Below are positions 10,727-19,581 of a DNA stretch of 40,291 nucleotides, piece by piece (within the stretch, counting starts at the first letter, position 1; each line of letters begins with the position of its first letter). A program made the position numbers and the translations under genes. The stretch comes from Ruminococcus sp. (lineage in GTDB: Bacteria; Bacillota; Clostridia; Lachnospirales; Lachnospiraceae). The stretch covers positions 1 through 40,291 of the forward strand of contig JAMPIB010000035.1 in the NCBI GenBank assembly GCA_023663085.1, in the 5' to 3' direction. The notes under the pieces are model-generated. The model was not told the origin of the DNA, searched no databases, and worked only from the letters and a program-made list of their open reading frames with translations.

Positions 10727-10751
10727 GTCAAAATCTTCCAGAAGTCCCGGA
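10711..10751 (-). terminator. Terminator of the acetyltransferase gene, overlapping the next promoter
   Basis: A perfect 9-base stem (TCCGGGACT/AGTCCCGGA) with a 23-base loop is followed on the minus strand by TTTGTTTTATATT, a usable T-rich tail. It ends the 11.3-13.5 kb unit. The loop and T-tail also contain the -35 and -10 boxes of the Ytr-type promoter. Confidence 0.65.
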
Positions 10752-10779
10752 TTATGAAAACTGCATGATAAAAACAGCG

Positions 10780-11268
10780 TTATATAAGTTCCAGCTTATA
10801 GCTGCGGCCGCTCTGTGTTTCGGCATAGGGCCGGAATCCCAGGCTTTCAAAACATTTCGCCGATGCGGTATTATAAGTATAGATTTCCCTGACATACAGA
10901 CACGGCAGGCCGAGCGTTCTGCCTCTTTGTATCAGAGTTCTTATAACCTTTTTACCGATTCCTCTGCCCCGGTATGCGCTGTCCCCGATCACAATCGGCA
11001 TATCTTCCGCGCCAAACGTCACATCACCGATCGGTATATACTTTCCATCCCGAAGAATTTCGATAAAATACAACTCGCCGTGCGCATCCAGATATTCATA
11101 CATCCGTCTTAACTTATCGGCTGTATAAGGTTCTTTTATACCATCGACCAGATACACCGTCTCCACATCCTGATACCAGGGATACGCGAAGTCAAATCTT
11201 CCGTCATATTTTCTAAGCCGCAGCGCGGCGTCTATCGTTATCATATCCGGCTGTATATTCTCTCTCAT
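10780..11268 (-). CDS. GNAT-family N-acetyltransferase
   Basis: A 162-residue acetyltransferase. The acetyl-CoA loop RGRGIGKKVIRTLIQRGR (about residues 97-114) and the following YNTASAKCFESLGFRPY segment are typical of GNAT enzymes that act on small molecules or protein N-termini. The substrate is not predictable. Its ATG overlaps the stop of the upstream EAL gene in an ATGA arrangement, so translation is coupled, which hints that it is made together with the c-di-GMP protein. A terminator follows 30 bases after the stop. Confidence 0.88.
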   Translation of the reverse strand: MRENIQPDMITIDAALRLRKYDGRFDFAYPWYQDVETVYLVDGIKEPYTADKLRRMYEYLDAHGELYFIEILRDGKYIPIGDVTFGAEDMPIVIGDSAYRGRGIGKKVIRTLIQRGRTLGLPCLYVREIYTYNTASAKCFESLGFRPYAETQSGRSYKLELI

Positions 11269-13481
11269 GCCATACGCGCCTCAAATTCATCTTCCGGCAT
11301 CGGTCTTGCAAAATAGTAGCCCTGGATCGTATCACAGCCGATACTCTTTAAGAACTCAAACTGCTCTTTCGTCTCCACGCCCTCGGCAGTAATGCCGATA
11401 CGCAGATCCTGAGCCATCTTCATAACGCAGCGGATGATCTGTTCTCCTCTGGCGTCATCAAAATCATCCACAAAACTTTTATCCAGTTTCATAACGTCTA
11501 CCGGAATGGATTTTAACATCATCAGGGAAGAATATCCTGTCCCGAAATCGTCCATCAGAATGACAAAACCTAACTGATGTAATCTCTCCATGATCGCAAC
11601 AAACTCTTCCTGCTTTTCGTACATGGCGCTCTCGGTTATCTCCAATTGCACATATTCGATGGGCACACCGGATTCATCGAGGATCTGCTTATACTCGTCG
11701 ATAAAGTCCGGGTTGTCCAGATGTCTTCTGGAAAGGTTGACCGATATCGGTACGATTTCCAACCCCTTATCCAGCCAGCGTTTCTGTGCAAGGCAGACTT
11801 CTTTGAACATATAAACATCCAGCTTGCAGACGAAACCGCTCTCTTCCGCCAGCGGAATGAACAATCCCGGCGAGATCATCTGTCCGTTCGGTTTGCGCCA
11901 GCGCACCAGTGCTTCGGCTCCCACCAGCTTCTGTGTCTTGGACTCATACTTTGGCTGATAGTAAACAACAAACTCGTGATTATCGCAGGCGTGTTCTATC
12001 TGGTCGGATAACTGTTTCTTATTGACTATTCTTTCCTTCAGGATATCGGTATATATCTTATAAATACAGTCTCTTTCCTGTTTGGCCAGATTGTGCGCAA
12101 GCGTTACACAGTTGAGCATATCTTCCACGTCCTCGTCGTATCTGTCCACATAATAGATACCGAATACAGGATGCAAGATATATTCAGAAGCATTGGCGAT
12201 ATAACAGTGTTGTATATCCTCTGTTATCTTTAAGACGCGCTCCTCAATCTCTTTCTTCGTCTCAAAATGCAGCAACAGATAATAATGGTCTCCGCCGCCT
12301 CTTCCCAGACATTCGCCATCGTTACAATCCTTCTGGATCGCTTCAAAAATATAGCGCAGTACCCTGTCGCCCTCCTCATAGCCGAAAAGCTCGTTGACCA
12401 GTTTAAAATCATCCAGATCCAGCATGATGAGCGCGCATTTATCATGATACTCACCAACTCTTGCCTCCGCGTCCAGCTTAAACTTCATCAGCGTACTGCC
12501 GCCCGTCAGTTCATCTTTATAGAGCAGATTCTGCATCTGTTTTTTCTTCCTGCGTTCTCCCCAGAAGATCATAATGGCGATGACAACACAGACCACAGCC
12601 AGTATCACGCAGACCGTATAGGTTCTGCGTATGATATAATTGGAAGTACTCTCCATGAAATCCACCGGTACGACATCGATCAAAAACCAGTCGTTGATAC
12701 CCAGCGGCGTTGCGTACATATATTTACCGATTTTATTATAAAAAATGACATATCCTGTCCTATCATGTCCCAGCAGTATCTTCAGATCCCTGACAGCCTG
12801 TGAGTTGCGTTTATCAGCCTCTTCCATGGATTTATAGATATTGGTCATATTCTGGAAACTCGTCGGGTTCACGGAATCAACGACCTTATCGCCGCTGCTT
12901 TGCACAATATAAGTATAACCCTCTCCTTCAAAGGATGAAACAGAAAGAATTTCTTTCAGACTCTCCACCCGGTACACCGCATAAACAACACCAAGGATAT
13001 CCTCGCCGCTTTTAATGGGTGCACTGAATACAATGATCTCATCATCATCCAGCGGATCGCGCGCAAGTGCCGATATATAATTTTCTCCCTGAATAGCGCT
13101 CAGAAAATAATTGCTTTCCGATATGTCTATAACCCTGTCATCCGTCGTGTATGCCTGCCCATCCTGCCAGGAAAATCCCATTCGTTTAAAGGAATATCTG
13201 TCGAGAATCCCTTTCAGCGTATCAATGATCTCCTTCTCATCAGCATTTCTGAGAGTACCGATACGTTCCGCGATCTCCGTCAGTGCATTCTGATCGCCTT
13301 CGATCTCTTTTTGCACGACGAGAACATTCTGGTTGGATACTTCTTTCAGCGTATCCAGGACCAGTTCCCGTAATTCATTTTTCAGATTGTTAGAATACAG
13401 GACAAATACCATGACGCTGACTGCCAACAGAATGATCGCAAAACTTATTTGAAATACGGACTTTTTATCCTTTCTCTTCAT
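11265..13481 (-). CDS. Membrane Cache-GGDEF-EAL protein, probable c-di-GMP phosphodiesterase
   Basis: A 738-residue protein. An N-terminal helix (VFQISFAIILLAVSVMVFVL), an extracellular dCache-like ligand domain of about 250 residues and a second helix (TVCVILAVVCVVIAIMIFW) are followed by GGDEF and EAL domains. The cyclase signature reads GGDHY (residues 396-400) instead of GGDEF, and the usual LTGLxNR segment is LTGGSTLMKF, so cyclase activity is doubtful. The EAL domain has its key features: EALVRW (Glu 523), DDFGTGYSSL (644-653) and QGYYFARPMP. It therefore probably degrades c-di-GMP in response to an extracellular ligand. I chose the internal ATG with AAGGGG 7 bases upstream over the ATG 13 codons earlier. 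The acetyltransferase gene is coupled downstream. Confidence 0.9.
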   Translation of the reverse strand: MKRKDKKSVFQISFAIILLAVSVMVFVLYSNNLKNELRELVLDTLKEVSNQNVLVVQKEIEGDQNALTEIAERIGTLRNADEKEIIDTLKGILDRYSFKRMGFSWQDGQAYTTDDRVIDISESNYFLSAIQGENYISALARDPLDDDEIIVFSAPIKSGEDILGVVYAVYRVESLKEILSVSSFEGEGYTYIVQSSGDKVVDSVNPTSFQNMTNIYKSMEEADKRNSQAVRDLKILLGHDRTGYVIFYNKIGKYMYATPLGINDWFLIDVVPVDFMESTSNYIIRRTYTVCVILAVVCVVIAIMIFWGERRKKKQMQNLLYKDELTGGSTLMKFKLDAEARVGEYHDKCALIMLDLDDFKLVNELFGYEEGDRVLRYIFEAIQKDCNDGECLGRGGGDHYYLLLHFETKKEIEERVLKITEDIQHCYIANASEYILHPVFGIYYVDRYDEDVEDMLNCVTLAHNLAKQERDCIYKIYTDILKERIVNKKQLSDQIEHACDNHEFVVYYQPKYESKTQKLVGAEALVRWRKPNGQMISPGLFIPLAEESGFVCKLDVYMFKEVCLAQKRWLDKGLEIVPISVNLSRRHLDNPDFIDEYKQILDESGVPIEYVQLEITESAMYEKQEEFVAIMERLHQLGFVILMDDFGTGYSSLMMLKSIPVDVMKLDKSFVDDFDDARGEQIIRCVMKMAQDLRIGITAEGVETKEQFEFLKSIGCDTIQGYYFARPMPEDEFEARMA

Positions 13482-13653
13482 GCTATAACCCCTTGTTCCC
13501 TGCTTGCTGTCTCCGGACATTATTATAATTATACAATGATTTTGGGCCGATGGGTAGTCCCTTTTGTTATTTTCTCCTATAATTTTCCTGTATCATACAA
13601 ATTTTTCTTACATATCTCCTAAAATAAATAAAATAATTTAGTTTTCAACATAC

Positions 13654-13692
13654 AAAAACGAATGTAAACCGTCAGATTTACACTCGTTTTTG
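13654..13692. terminator. Hairpin terminator, probably of gpmI
   Basis: A 15-base stem (AAAAACGAATGTAAA with TTTACACTCGTTTTT, one G-T pair) around 9 bases. It carries an A-run on one side and a T-run on the other, so it can act in either direction. It lies about 45 bases after the gpmI stop on the minus strand. Confidence 0.6.
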
Positions 13693-13737
13693 CTTCTTAT
13701 TATTAAAATAACAACTTTTAGTCAAAATGCGGACTGT

Positions 13738-15279
13738 TTATTTTATTAACAGGGATTTTCCCGTCATCTCCGCAGGCTGCTGCTCTCCCATGAGTTCAAT
13801 CAGAGTCGGCACGATATCCGCCAGACATCCGCCCTCACGAAGCTTGTAAGAAGGATCGGCATTGACTAAAAGAAACGGCACCGGATTGGTCGTATGGGCC
13901 GTAAAAGGCGCACCTGTTTCGTAATCAATGAGCTGCTCGGCATTGCCGTGATCCGCACAGATGAACATAACGCCATCGACTTCTTTAATGGCTTCTACCG
14001 CTTTACCCACACACTCATCTACCGCCTCCACAGCTTTGATAGCTGCCGCTTCTACACCGGTATGTCCGACCATATCCGGATTGGCAAAGTTGATGATGAT
14101 AACGTCATATTCGCCGGATCTGATCGCCCCCGTCAGTTTATCGCAGACTTCGTAGGCACTCATCTGCGGTTTTAAGTCATAGGTCGCAACATCTTTGGGA
14201 GAATTGACTAAAATGCGGTCTTCCCCTTCGTTCGGTTCTTCCACACCGCCGTTAAAGAAGAACGTAACGTGCGCGTATTTTTCCGTCTCTGCGATCCTGG
14301 CCTGTTTCATGTGATTCGCCGCCAGCCATTCGCCGAAAGTATTGGTCACTGAAATCTTATGGAACGCCACTTCCTTATTGGGGATAGTCGGATCATAATC
14401 AGAGAAGCAGACATAGGTGACATCCAGTCTTTTTCCTCTCTCAAATCCCTTAAAATCGTCGTCACAGAAACTTCTGGTGATCTCTCTTGCCCTGTCGGGA
14501 CGGAAATTAAAGAAGATAATGGAATCGCCATCTTTAATGGTCGCCACAGGAGCGCCGTTTTTCATGATGACGGTCGGTTTTACGAACTCATCGGTCTCGT
14601 CCCTGTCATAAGAAGCCTGGATACCTGCCGGCGCACTGTCCGCCTGCTCACCCTCGCCTTTTGTCAGAGCATTGTAGGCTTTCTGCACCCTGTCGTAATT
14701 ATTATCCCTGTCCATTGCATAGTAACGTCCGGTCACGCTCGCCACCTCGCCGACACCGATCTTTTTCATCTCCGCCTCCAGGTCTTCCACGAAGCCTTTT
14801 CCACTGGCCGGAGGTGTATCGCGTCCATCGAGGAAAGCGTGTACATATACTTTTTCAAGACCGTTTCTTTTGGCCAGTTCCAGCAGACCGTACAGATGCG
14901 TGTTGTGGCTGTGTACGCCGCCGTCGGATACCAGTCCGTACATATGCAGGGAAGAGTCGTTTTTCTTACAGTTATCAACTGCCGCAAGCAGCGCTGGATT
15001 TTCAAAAAAAGTGCCGTCCTGGATTTCTTTGGTGATCCTCGTCAGTTCCTGATAGACGATACGGCCCGCACCCATGTTCAGATGTCCGACTTCCGAATTG
15101 CCCATCTGTCCTTCCGGAAGACCTACCGCCATACCGCTGGCATTTCCTTTTACATAAGGACACTCGCTCATCAGTTTGTCCATGACCGGCGTTTTGGCCT
15201 GTGCGACTGCGTTTCCTTCGGTCTTCTCATTCAATCCGTAGCCATCTAAGATCATTAATACTGTAGGTTTCTTTCTCAT
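13738..15279 (-). CDS. gpmI: Cofactor-independent phosphoglycerate mutase
   Basis: 2,3-bisphosphoglycerate-independent phosphoglycerate mutase, which interconverts 3- and 2-phosphoglycerate with two Mn ions; cytoplasmic, glycolysis. At 513 residues it is of family length. The N-terminal metal site LMILDGYGLN, the catalytic serine in GQMGNSEVGHLNMGAGR, HAFLDGRDTPP, the NFRPDRAREITR motif and the C-terminal metal ligands (FANPDMVGHTG; CADHGNAEQ) are present. The start ATG has AAGGAG 8 bases upstream; the 22 extra codons of the open frame are not family-like. A strong promoter lies about 95 bases upstream. A monocistronic unit is likely. Its reaction is one step before enolase, encoded 11 kb away. 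Confidence 0.97.
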   Translation of the reverse strand: MRKKPTVLMILDGYGLNEKTEGNAVAQAKTPVMDKLMSECPYVKGNASGMAVGLPEGQMGNSEVGHLNMGAGRIVYQELTRITKEIQDGTFFENPALLAAVDNCKKNDSSLHMYGLVSDGGVHSHNTHLYGLLELAKRNGLEKVYVHAFLDGRDTPPASGKGFVEDLEAEMKKIGVGEVASVTGRYYAMDRDNNYDRVQKAYNALTKGEGEQADSAPAGIQASYDRDETDEFVKPTVIMKNGAPVATIKDGDSIIFFNFRPDRAREITRSFCDDDFKGFERGKRLDVTYVCFSDYDPTIPNKEVAFHKISVTNTFGEWLAANHMKQARIAETEKYAHVTFFFNGGVEEPNEGEDRILVNSPKDVATYDLKPQMSAYEVCDKLTGAIRSGEYDVIIINFANPDMVGHTGVEAAAIKAVEAVDECVGKAVEAIKEVDGVMFICADHGNAEQLIDYETGAPFTAHTTNPVPFLLVNADPSYKLREGGCLADIVPTLIELMGEQQPAEMTGKSLLIK

Positions 15280-15373
15280 CTTCTTTTCTCCTTTTTCACT
15301 ATATTGCAGGCACCGTGCATGTGCCTTTACCTTCTTTCGTACCACCTTTTCCCAGCAGAATATTTACATGATT

Positions 15374-15402
15374 ACTATAGACAAATGTTACCAGTTTGTC
15401 AA
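15374..15402 (-). promoter_or_regulatory. Strong sigma-A promoter of gpmI
   Basis: Minus-strand TTGACA (15397-15402) and TATAGT (15374-15379) with exactly 17 bases between, about 95 bases before the gpmI ATG and directly after the stop of the TPR gene. Confidence 0.8.
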
Positions 15403-15425
15403 GGTTAGTGCGGCCTGTCAGATTC

Positions 15426-16793
15426 TTAGTAACTCGTCTCCCATTCGTGTTCGCCGCCCCAGTCGCCGATAACGTCCGTAATCGTTCCCTCCTCGGTCGT
15501 CACCTGTGTTTTTAACCGGTAATTCATCTGTGCCGAAGTACCGTTTTTTAAGACATTACTGTATTCATAAGTAATGACATATTCCGTATGCGGATAATAG
15601 GCGCCGCCTACGATCGCGGGTTCATAAGAAATAGTCGTCCGCTGTATACCGCCATCAAGCTGCCTGCTCCCCCATACTGTAATAACGCCCTGTGAGTTTT
15701 CATACGCATCATATCCGGGCCAGAAAAAGAAAACACCCTCTCCCGTCTTATGGATCACTATCTGTTCTTTATTGACTGGAATGGCTGCGGAACCTTCCCA
15801 GTAACCACTCTCGCCAAGAATAAACGAATCCTGGATCTGCTGATAGGTATCACTTACGATAAATTCTCTGGCGCTTTCAAAACGCCCCGCTTCAAATTCA
15901 GCAAAAATACCTGCAAAAGTTTCTTCCACTTCCATAGCCCGCGCCAGAGCGGCGCTCAGTTCCTTTATCGAAGCATCTTCAATCATAGCGCCAACATCCG
16001 CCAGCAGCTGATGATACCCTGAAAGATGCGTCATGTTCAGATATACATATTCCACATCGATCACAGCATACTTCACCAGGACAGCCTGCAGCGCCTCCGA
16101 AGGCGCCTGCGCATATAAATCCATTATGGAACGCACCGCCTGTTCATATACATTATATTGACAGGTATCCAGTGTCTGATCTTCATCCTTAAAAAGCATG
16201 ACCTTACTTTCTTCGTCTCCGGCAAAAATCCTGTCACAGCATGTCTCTAAAAGTTCTATGGCCCGCATGTTGCCGGTATCCTGACGCAATATCTGCAGAC
16301 ACTTATCGACCGTGGCAAAACTGCAGTTCTGGTCGTTGATCTCACTTACTACTTCATCCAGTGTAAGCGTACAGTAATAATTCAGCAGACTTTCATCCTG
16401 CGTGGTCTCCCAGCCTGTGTAAAGAATTTCCTTAGCCGCACCGCTGTCATTTAAGTCCAGATTATTCTGTGCCAGACAGCGGTATGCTTCTACTGTCGTC
16501 GGATCGATCTGCAGCGCCTCTTCATAAGAAACCTGCGCCATCTCATAATCGCCGCTTTCCGTATATTTCTCTGCCGCCGATAACTTTCTGGATAACTTTG
16601 AAGACGGCAGATTCAGAAAAATGCCGACACCCGCCCCGCATACAATGACCACAGCCGCCGCCGCGACCGCAAGCCTCTGCATTATTACCTTTTGGCGGCG
16701 CTTCGCGCGCTTTCTGGCACGTCCTGCATCCCGGACGCTGCTCCTTCTGACTTCCGTCTTTCTGCGTTTCTTTTTTCTATTTTCTTTTTCCAT
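15426..16793 (-). CDS. Membrane-anchored TPR-containing protein of unknown function
   Basis: A 455-residue protein: a very basic cytoplasmic N-terminus (KENRKKKRRKTEVRR and RKRAKRRQK), one membrane helix (LAVAAAAVVIVCGAGVGIFL), and an extracellular region starting with a TPR-like pair (AAEKYTESGDYEMAQVSYEEALQIDPTTVEAYRCLAQNNL). The C-terminal 150 residues are beta-rich, with a WPGYDAYENSQGVITVWGS segment, and have no family I recognise. The open frame reaches 16919, but the ATG at 16793 has AGGA 5 bases upstream and a normal N-terminus. It resembles envelope TPR proteins of Lachnospiraceae whose role is unknown. It stands alone, divergent from the metalloprotease gene. Confidence 0.7.
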   Translation of the reverse strand: MEKENRKKKRRKTEVRRSSVRDAGRARKRAKRRQKVIMQRLAVAAAAVVIVCGAGVGIFLNLPSSKLSRKLSAAEKYTESGDYEMAQVSYEEALQIDPTTVEAYRCLAQNNLDLNDSGAAKEILYTGWETTQDESLLNYYCTLTLDEVVSEINDQNCSFATVDKCLQILRQDTGNMRAIELLETCCDRIFAGDEESKVMLFKDEDQTLDTCQYNVYEQAVRSIMDLYAQAPSEALQAVLVKYAVIDVEYVYLNMTHLSGYHQLLADVGAMIEDASIKELSAALARAMEVEETFAGIFAEFEAGRFESAREFIVSDTYQQIQDSFILGESGYWEGSAAIPVNKEQIVIHKTGEGVFFFWPGYDAYENSQGVITVWGSRQLDGGIQRTTISYEPAIVGGAYYPHTEYVITYEYSNVLKNGTSAQMNYRLKTQVTTEEGTITDVIGDWGGEHEWETSY

Positions 16794-17193
16794 ATCTTTC
16801 CTGCCTTCTGTTTCTGCCAGTCTTCCGTTCCTTCTATTGTTCTGCGCCTGTATCTGCCGCTTTCCGGCTACGCTTTCCATTCCTCTGGCCACATTTACAT
16901 TCAACATCCATACTACCATAACTTTCCGGTCTTTACAAGTAAAACCCCTCTGCGTGAAACGTCATATATCTACATAATTATCTACAAAACAGATACCATC
17001 CAAAACGGCAATCAGACTCCCGGCCGGTTGCCCTAAACCGCGGCATATGTTAAAATAAACACAGGCTCGGCAGCCTGCGTTCTAAGAATTACTCCGTAAT
17101 TCTTATTGAAATAATTTGCACAGTTGCTTCTGTGGATGTGATAAAATAATCACCGTAAAATGCCCATAAAGGATAGAAAGGACGATACCCTCC
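16794..17193. other. 400-base divergent intergenic region with two hairpins
   Basis: Between the TPR gene and the metalloprotease gene lie two perfect small hairpins: CAGGCT/AGCCTG (17062-17077) and AAGAATTA/TAATTCTT (17084-17104). On the minus strand the first is followed by TGTTTATTTT, so together they could end or attenuate a minus-strand leader of the TPR gene. The right part carries a probable plus-strand promoter. I see no further gene. Confidence 0.45.
17116..17144 (+). promoter_or_regulatory. Probable promoter of the YgjP-like gene
   Basis: TTGCAC (17116-17121) and TGATAA (17139-17144) are 17 bases apart, about 50 bases before the ATG. The -10 is a modest match. Confidence 0.45.
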
Positions 17194-17790
17194 ATGCAGC
17201 CGACGCTTACCATTTTTCACGACCAGACTGAATATACCCTCCCCTATACGGTTCATAAAAGCAGACGCAAAACCTATGCCATCACGATCGACGAAGAGGG
17301 CAATATCATCTTCCGCGTCCCGCTGCGTGCGACCAATAAACAGATCTTACAGCTTGCCGAAGAAAAGCGCCATTGGATCATCACGCATTATCTGAAAATC
17401 TGTGCAAAGAAAAACAGCAGACCTGTTTCCGATCTGTCTGCTGTGCAAAGAACTGCTCTGGAAAACCGCTATAAAGAAGCGGCCCGCGACTATATTCCCA
17501 AACGTGTGGCATATTATCTGCCCATGACCGGCGGCAGTTATACGCGCATTTCAATCCGTGACCAGAAAACGCGCTGGGGAAGCTGCAGCGGTAAGGGAAC
17601 GCTCTCCTTTAACTGGCGCCTTATGCTTGCACCGCCCGCCATACTGGACTATGTTATCGTCCACGAACTCTGCCACCTGACACATATGGATCACTCGCCC
17701 GCCTTCTGGCAGGCCGTAGGCGCCGTTTATCCCGACTACCAAAACGCCAGAAAATGGTTAAAAGAGCACGGAAGTGAATTGATCTTATAA
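17194..17790 (+). CDS. YgjP/SprT-like zinc metalloprotease (DUF45/COG1451)
   Basis: A 198-residue cytoplasmic protein. The zinc motif HELCH (residues 157-161) with a third His at 167 in HMDHSPAFW, and the preceding RWGSCSGKGTLSFNWRLMLAP segment, are diagnostic of the COG1451 family. Members are predicted metalloproteases; one has been reported to act on nucleotides, so the substrate is open. The gene is divergent from the TPR gene. Its last 6 bases overlap the 3' end of the helicase gene, which converges on it: the codon TTA at 17785-17787 is Leu here and the stop on the other strand. Confidence 0.88.
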   Translation: MQPTLTIFHDQTEYTLPYTVHKSRRKTYAITIDEEGNIIFRVPLRATNKQILQLAEEKRHWIITHYLKICAKKNSRPVSDLSAVQRTALENRYKEAARDYIPKRVAYYLPMTGGSYTRISIRDQKTRWGSCSGKGTLSFNWRLMLAPPAILDYVIVHELCHLTHMDHSPAFWQAVGAVYPDYQNARKWLKEHGSELIL

Positions 17791-19581
17791 ATGCTTATCC
17801 TTTTTCTTTGTCCGGATACGCAGCGCCGCATAACGATTGTTGCGGTCAGCTTCTCTGGGGTCGTATCCTCTGCTGCCGCGGTTTCTGTCACTGTCCTGAC
17901 GGTTTCTGCTGCTGTCCTGACGGTTTCTGTCGTCCCGTCTTCTGCCGCCGTTCTGGCGTTCTCTGTCGTCCCGGTTCCTGTCTGAATCCCTGTCCGCTCT
18001 GCTCTTACCCTGTCCGAAACCACCGCTCCGTCCGGTCTTATCCCTGCCGCGTCTGTTCCTTCCCTGCGGCATCCAATCCGCAAAAGATTTCTCCGGCTTG
18101 ATATCTTCGATATCATCCCCCAGCTTCATCTTCATGAAAGCCGCCGCATACTGCATAAGGCTGTATTCTCCCAGAGCATTACGCTCTTCCAGAAACTTCA
18201 TGGCTTTGGAGATATCCTGTTCTCTGATCACGGTTTCCGCCTCATTTAATATCTTTTCCGCCTTTTTAGCCATGATATCAGCGGCGGATGGAATCTTACG
18301 TTCTTTTATTCTGGTATGGCAGACTCTCTCGATATCACGCAGTTTATAATTTTCCCGCCCTGTCACCAACGTAAAGGAACGCCCCTTTTTGCCAGCGCGG
18401 CCAGTCCTGCCGATCCTGTGCACATAATATTCGATATCCTCCGGCACGTCGTAATTAAAAACAGCCTCCACATTGTCCACGTCGATGCCTCTGGCCGCCA
18501 CATCCGTAGCGATCAGTATCGCCGCGTGGCCGCTCTTAAACAGATTCATCACCGTATCGCGCTGTCCCTGCGTCAGATCACCGTGCAGCCCTTCTACGCC
18601 ATAACCTCTTTTTTTCAGATGTTCGGTCAGTTCATCCACCATTCTTTTTGTATTACAGAAAATAAGCGCACGTCCGGGATCGTAATAATCCAACAGCCGG
18701 CATAAAACCTCTTCTTTATCTTTACGCTGCACCTGATAATAAGCTTGTTTAACGAGCGGTATCGTCACTTCTTTGGGCGTCATTTTCAAAAAAACAGCGT
18801 CGTTCTGGTACATTCTGGTGATATCAAGAATAGGCCCCGGCATCGTCGCGGAAAAAAGTCCCGTCTGCCGTTTTGTGGGCACTTCTTTTAATATTGTCTC
18901 GATATCTTCGCGGAATCCCATATTTAACATCTCATCCGCTTCATCCAGAACGACCGTGTGCACATGATCCATTTTCAGCGTATGACGGCGCATGTGATCC
19001 ATGACGCGTCCCGGCGTACCGACGACGATCTGCACGCCGCCTTTGAGATTCTTAATTTGTTTTACGATATCCTGTCCGCCATAGATCGGCAGTACTTTGA
19101 TACCGTGCATATACTTCGCGAACTTGCGCAGTTCATCCGCCGCCTGCATGGCCAGTTCCCTTGTCGGGCAGAGAATGAGCGCCTGTAAGTCCTTATTTTC
19201 GGGATCTATCTTCTCTAAAATGGGGATACCAAAAGCCGCGGTCTTGCCCGTCCCGGTCTGCGCCTGTCCGATCACGTCCCTGCCGGATAAAAAGACCGGG
19301 ATTGCCTCTTCCTGAATAGGCGTCATATGCTCAAATCCCAGTTCTTCCACCGCACGGATGATCCTCTCGTCAATGCCGGATTCCCTGTAGGTCAGCATTC
19401 CTTTCTGATTCTCTTTCCAGTTCTGTTCTTCTTTCAAATTCTGATTTTCTTTCATATCCTGCTCTTCTTTCATATCCTGTTCTTTCTTCATATCCTGCTC
19501 TTCCTTCATATCCTGTTCTTTCTTCATATCCTGCTCTTCCTTCATATCCTGTTCTTCCTTCATATCCTGTTCTTTCTTCAC
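17785..19581 (-). CDS. DEAD-box RNA helicase with N-terminal hexapeptide repeats
   Basis: A 598-residue ATP-dependent RNA helicase of the CshA/DeaD type. After a 60-residue repeat array come the Q motif (GFEHMTPIQ, residues 82-90), motif I AQTGTGKT, PTRELAMQ, TPGRVMDHM, the DEAD box LDEADEMLNMGF, FSATMP, the RecA2 motifs ALIFCNTKRM, ATDVAARGIDVD and YVHRIGRTGRAGKKG, then a linker and a C-terminal RNA-binding tail rich in Arg, Gly, Asp and Asn (about the last 95 residues). It should unwind structured RNA and act in ribosome assembly or mRNA decay. The first codon is GTG, overlapping the esterase stop (GTGA). A later ATG (19396-19398) marks the conserved core but has no well-spaced ribosome site. 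Confidence 0.93.
   Translation of the reverse strand: MKKEQDMKEEQDMKEEQDMKKEQDMKEEQDMKKEQDMKEEQDMKENQNLKEEQNWKENQKGMLTYRESGIDERIIRAVEELGFEHMTPIQEEAIPVFLSGRDVIGQAQTGTGKTAAFGIPILEKIDPENKDLQALILCPTRELAMQAADELRKFAKYMHGIKVLPIYGGQDIVKQIKNLKGGVQIVVGTPGRVMDHMRRHTLKMDHVHTVVLDEADEMLNMGFREDIETILKEVPTKRQTGLFSATMPGPILDITRMYQNDAVFLKMTPKEVTIPLVKQAYYQVQRKDKEEVLCRLLDYYDPGRALIFCNTKRMVDELTEHLKKRGYGVEGLHGDLTQGQRDTVMNLFKSGHAAILIATDVAARGIDVDNVEAVFNYDVPEDIEYYVHRIGRTGRAGKKGRSFTLVTGRENYKLRDIERVCHTRIKERKIPSAADIMAKKAEKILNEAETVIREQDISKAMKFLEERNALGEYSLMQYAAAFMKMKLGDDIEDIKPEKSFADWMPQGRNRRGRDKTGRSGGFGQGKSRADRDSDRNRDDRERQNGGRRRDDRNRQDSSRNRQDSDRNRGSRGYDPREADRNNRYAALRIRTKKKDKHL
19402..19581 (-). repeat. Ten tandem 18-base coding units (MKEEQD-type)
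   Basis: Ten 6-residue units: units 1-7 alternate between MKKEQD and MKEEQD types, followed by the diverged MKENQN, LKEEQN and WKENQK. The DNA units are near-identical, which marks recent expansion by slippage. Unit 1 starts with GTG, units 2-8 with ATG. Units spelled AAGGAAGAG place an AAGGA sequence about 10 bases ahead of the next ATG. Changes in copy number would keep the reading frame. Confidence 0.9.

Noticed and set aside
14359-15249. 296-codon plus-strand open frame
   Set aside because: Antisense to gpmI, whose motifs are intact; the antisense protein has no family features or ribosome site.
19402-19581. Short regular repeats that could suggest a CRISPR array
   Set aside because: Units are 18 bases, directly adjacent with no spacers, and in frame with a helicase gene.
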